The notes below the pieces were generated by a model. It was not told the origin of the DNA. It saw only the letters and a program-made list of their open reading frames with translations, and ran no database searches. A stretch of 64,000 nt of DNA from contig JAQMWT010000562.1 of the NCBI GenBank assembly GCA_029834535.1, positions 1-64,000 on the forward strand, in the 5' to 3' direction. The translations under genes were made by a program, and so were the position numbers. The stretch comes from Chrysophaeum taylorii (taxonomy: Eukaryota; Sar; Pelagophyceae; Pelagomonadales; Pelagomonadaceae). Of the stretch, positions 61,529 through 64,000 are shown piece after piece; the stretch's first letter is position 1; every line of letters starts with the position of its first letter.

Positions 61529-62446
61529 CTAGGCGTGGGGCAGGCGAAGAGAGGACGGGCCCCGCCCGTAGGTCGTACGCGTGCTGCCGCCGCCGGCGCC
61601 GGACGGATGTGCGACGAAGGGTGACGTCCTGCTGGGATCGGGCGGCCTGGGTGGGGTTCCCGAGGCGGCGACATGGGTGAGGGCGGTGAGGGCACAGCGA
61701 GCCCGGCCTAATGCGTTGGCGATCCCCCACTCACGGTAGATGCGGCGAGTCTGGGCCGCCTTTGCCTCTGTGAAGTTGGCGCAGCCGCTTGCCACCCAGG
61801 TTCGCGCAGCGACGCGCTCTGCGCATGTTTGGGCGAGAGCGTGGCACGCCGCGCTGGCCTCACCGAATGCACCAAAGACGAGGCCGGCGACGGTGCCGTA
61901 GCTACGTAGCCGCTGTTCGACAGGGCCCAAGAAGCCAGGCGGTGGTGCTGTGCCCGGCTGGGGGATGATGGCGTCGATGCCGCGGGCGTGAGCGAGGTAT
62001 TCGGAGTGGACTTGCGCTGCGCGCCGATCGACAGGCGACGGGTGGGAGGGATGGAGGGCGTGGGCGGTGTATAACGAACCCCAAGCGAGGGTTTTGATGT
62101 CGTAGAGTTGCTCCTTGTTGTCGAGCGTGGTGAGGATGTCTGGGACGACGTGGCGACGGGCGAGATTGCCTCGGTACCGGCCGTAGAGGCGCGTGCGAAT
62201 GGTAGGGGCGACGACGTCAGCAAAGATGCCGAAAACCTCGGACAGGGCTGGGATGCCGGCCTCTTTGACGCTGCAGAGGACGCAGTCGAGCTGGCCGTGA
62301 TGCCAGGTGGTCCGCGCTCCTCCACGGTTGACAAGGTTGGCCTGCGTGAGAAGCACCTTGCCGTGAGCGTCGAGAACGACGTCAGTGCCCAGAATGCGAG
62401 TGTCCACGAGGCCCGAACAAGCTGGAGAGGGGTAGCCAAAGGGCAC
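61529..62446 (-). pseudogene. Restriction-like endonuclease (PD-(D/E)XK-type) C-terminal ORF
   Basis: A 305-residue frame. Residues about 90-120 read R-R-H-V-V-P-D-I-L-T-T then L-Y-D-I-K-T-L, which fits the R-H ... P-D ... D-x-K pattern of the restriction-like endonucleases at the C-terminus of early-branching LINEs (R2, NeSL, CRE types). Earlier, G-G-A-R-T-T-W-H-H-G-Q-L-D occupies the place of the family's zinc-knuckle and His segment, but the Cys residues are not evident. A conserved-looking block G-P-V-E-Q-R-L-R-S-Y-G follows. The family assignment is by motif memory only. Confidence 0.5.
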
Positions 62447-63251
62447 ACATCTCAGCCCAGCAGCGGTTGGGGATTTGAAGGGCGGAGCTGGGCCACGAGC
62501 GGATGAACGTGGTCGAGAAGCGATCCCAGGAGGACGCCGCTACTCGAAGTGCATCGGTGATGGGTAGGGTGGCCGCAAGGCGCTGGAGTGCAGTGGCCCG
62601 AGCTGTCTCGCGCTGGGAGGTTAGAGCACGCTGGAGTTGGGGTATGAGCACGGGTGTCGAGATGGTGGGGTCGACGAGGACGCCCATGGAGACGAATTCG
62701 TGGGAGAGAGGACCGTCGACGAGATGAACGTTGGCGGGGTCGCCGGAACCAGCGCCGCCGTGGGAAGCCAGCGTGGTACGGAGATCAGCCCGAAGTCCGT
62801 CCCACGCAGTCTCGAGTGCTCGCCCCAGGCGGCAACCGGATGCGAGGAGGGGGTGCCAACGGTGCAACTCGTTACCTGTGCGAAAAGAAGTGGCACCCAG
62901 GACCGAGGCGAGGCGGGGGAGGTAGCCAGGGACCTCCAAAGCACCAGTAGGATCGCGAAGGTCGACGAGGTGCGGGAGGGCCTTGTGTTGACCTAAACAG
63001 GTCTCGTTTTGTGAGATCGACAATCTTGTGAGCGACCACAGCGAGCAAGAAGCGGCCAGCTTCGCTCTCGCCTGAGGCCCAGGCTGCTCAAGGCCTTCGT
63101 AATCATCTAACATAACTTCCCAATCTGGAAGAAACTCGACGGCGGCATCGACTACGACCGGCTTTAGGCGTTGTTCAAAGAAAGAAACGCCAAACAGCAC
63201 TGGTGAGTACGACACCGAGGTCGATGATGAAGAATCCGGCGCCGAAGACAC
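62382..63251 (-). pseudogene. Upstream half of the LINE-like ORF
   Basis: A 289-residue frame starting M-S-S-A-P-D-S-S-S-S-T, with a helical Leu/Ala/Arg-rich second half (A-R-A-T-A-L-Q-R-L-A-A-T-L, then S-S-W-D-R-F-S-T-T-F-I-R-S-W-P). It ends in a frame that shifts into the endonuclease-like ORF around 62382-62446, where F-G-Y-P-S-P-A-C-S continues the sense. The region corresponds to what lies between RT and endonuclease in such LINEs. A single frameshift separates the two halves. Confidence 0.45.
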
Positions 63252-63534
63252 CTGATCGCCTGTAGTCCTCGCACCTCCTCTGGGCGTTTTCTCGCTCTTC
63301 CCTTGATGACACCCTTTCTTTTCTTTTCACCCCTCTTTCGTGTCTCCGCTCCTGCGGCCCCGCGCCTACGCTCTTAGCGCGAACACCAACTCCCTGCCCC
63401 TGGCTTCTAGGCAATCTTATCGTCGGCAGCTCTCTCCCTTTTTTGAGCTTGCGCTTTACCCTTGCCGCCACCTCCTGCGTGTTCGCACCGCCGGATCCAG
63501 TCCATGTCGCAGCCTTGAGCCGTGAGCAAAACAC

Positions 63535-63800
63535 CGTTCGCGCCTCTCCTGGATCCCCGGCTCGCCGCCCCCCCGGCGGGCTTCAAGATCGCGCACCATG
63601 CACGTAAACAGACTTCCGATCAAACGGGCGAGGGCACAGTTACGTAATTGAACGTGTTTGACGGCAATGGCGGCATGAATTCGAAGTTGCCTCTTTTCCC
63701 TACAAGTGGGGACACAGTGCAGACTCGGAGCAGAGCCTCACGCGCAGGTGTGCCTTAGACGCGTGTATATGGGGCTGGGGACGCAGCTTCGTAGTAGAAG
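63535..63800. other. Right-end spacer, no gene seen
   Basis: Mixed sequence with a C/G run at about 63567-63580. No ORF with coding character was recognised. Confidence 0.4.
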
Positions 63801-64000
63801 CGGACAGCCCCAGATGCGGGCACGGTCACGGATGCGGATAATTCGCGGATGCAGACACGTCGCGGATGCGGACACGTCGCGGATGCGGACACGTCGAGGA
63901 TGCGGACACGCCGCGGATGCAGACACGTCGCGGATGCGAGCACGCCGCGGATGCGGACACGTCGCGGATGCGGACACGCCCCGCCAGGAGCGGATGCGGA
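63800..64000. repeat. 17-bp minisatellite
   Basis: From about 63855 to at least 63980 the unit GCGGATGCGGACACGTC repeats with few changes, and more diverged units start near 63810. Because 17 is not a multiple of 3 and no stop arises, the array is open in several frames; those frames are not genes. It continues to the window edge. Confidence 0.85.

Larger units (their letters stand above)
61414..63534 (-). mobile_element. LINE-like element, C-terminal part, with endonuclease-like domain
   Basis: Minus-strand coding covers 63251-62382 and 62446-61529 in two overlapping frames, followed by a 3' UTR ending in CCCCCTCTTAGCAG at 61414. The 3' UTR segment recurs at 48010-48120 (inverted relative to here) and 58728-58796, so this is a repeat family. 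A frame at 63175-63534 may continue it upstream. The RT itself is not in the window. 5' truncation or an upstream exon cannot be distinguished. Confidence 0.55.

Noticed and set aside
63738-63977. 79-residue Arg/Pro-rich ORF
   Set aside because: It arises from the 17-bp minisatellite, which is open in several frames.

Overview
This window is repeat-dominated nuclear DNA from a eukaryote, probably a protist or microalga. Evidence: a NEK-like kinase and a PH-domain gene, host genes with putative very short GT-AG introns (37, 44 and 56 nt), and Ty1/copia retrotransposons, LINEs, SINEs and Helitrons. There are no bacterial operons, rRNA genes or CRISPR arrays. The lineage cannot be fixed from sequence alone.

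Layout. 1-2700: three direct copies of a short Helitron derivative encoding only the C-terminal part of a Helitron/PIF1-type helicase, joined by CCAGTAAGTTCACCTGGT-type arrays. 2701-9950: copia copy 1 (+), with integrase, reverse transcriptase, RNase H, an extra downstream ORF and a SINE/LINE insertion. 9987-19205: copia copy 2 (-), of a different lineage, with an oppositely oriented gag-like block that carries a LINE with target-site duplication. 19215-26550: copia copy 3 (+), with LINE and SINE insertions and a 3' LTR. 26564-27503: two LINE remnants. 27523-30745: the host island, a NEK-like kinase (-) divergent from a PH-domain gene (+). 31119-33000: an LTR and a partial copia fragment (-). 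33386-36520: a tRNA-Ser-like sequence, a small RGG-tail gene, a palindromic satellite, unclear ORFs and a SINE piece. 36972-38098: a GC-rich two-exon host gene of unknown function. 39380-39780: a LINE remnant. 39810-50749: copia copy 4 (+), the most complete in order. 50750-58570: an LTR element with near-identical LTRs and several ORFs but no recognisable pol. 58689-61413: two Helitron derivatives tail to tail. 61414-63534: the C-terminal part of a LINE-like ORF with a restriction-like endonuclease signature. 63800-64000: a 17-bp minisatellite.

Main result. Every copia copy whose 5' half is preserved (copies 2, 3 and 4, plus the 31.5-33 kb fragment) carries a module between protease and integrase with the motif series of a C5 cytosine DNA methyltransferase. 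In copies 3 and 4 a short peptide of the form T-E-x-S-[LS]-N-Y recurs near module boundaries and looks like a protease processing site. Two copies also carry an extra coiled-coil ORF after RNase H. LINE and SINE copies share the same 3' hairpins and TTAG-repeat tail, and several have clear target-site duplications, so the SINEs are probably moved by the LINE.
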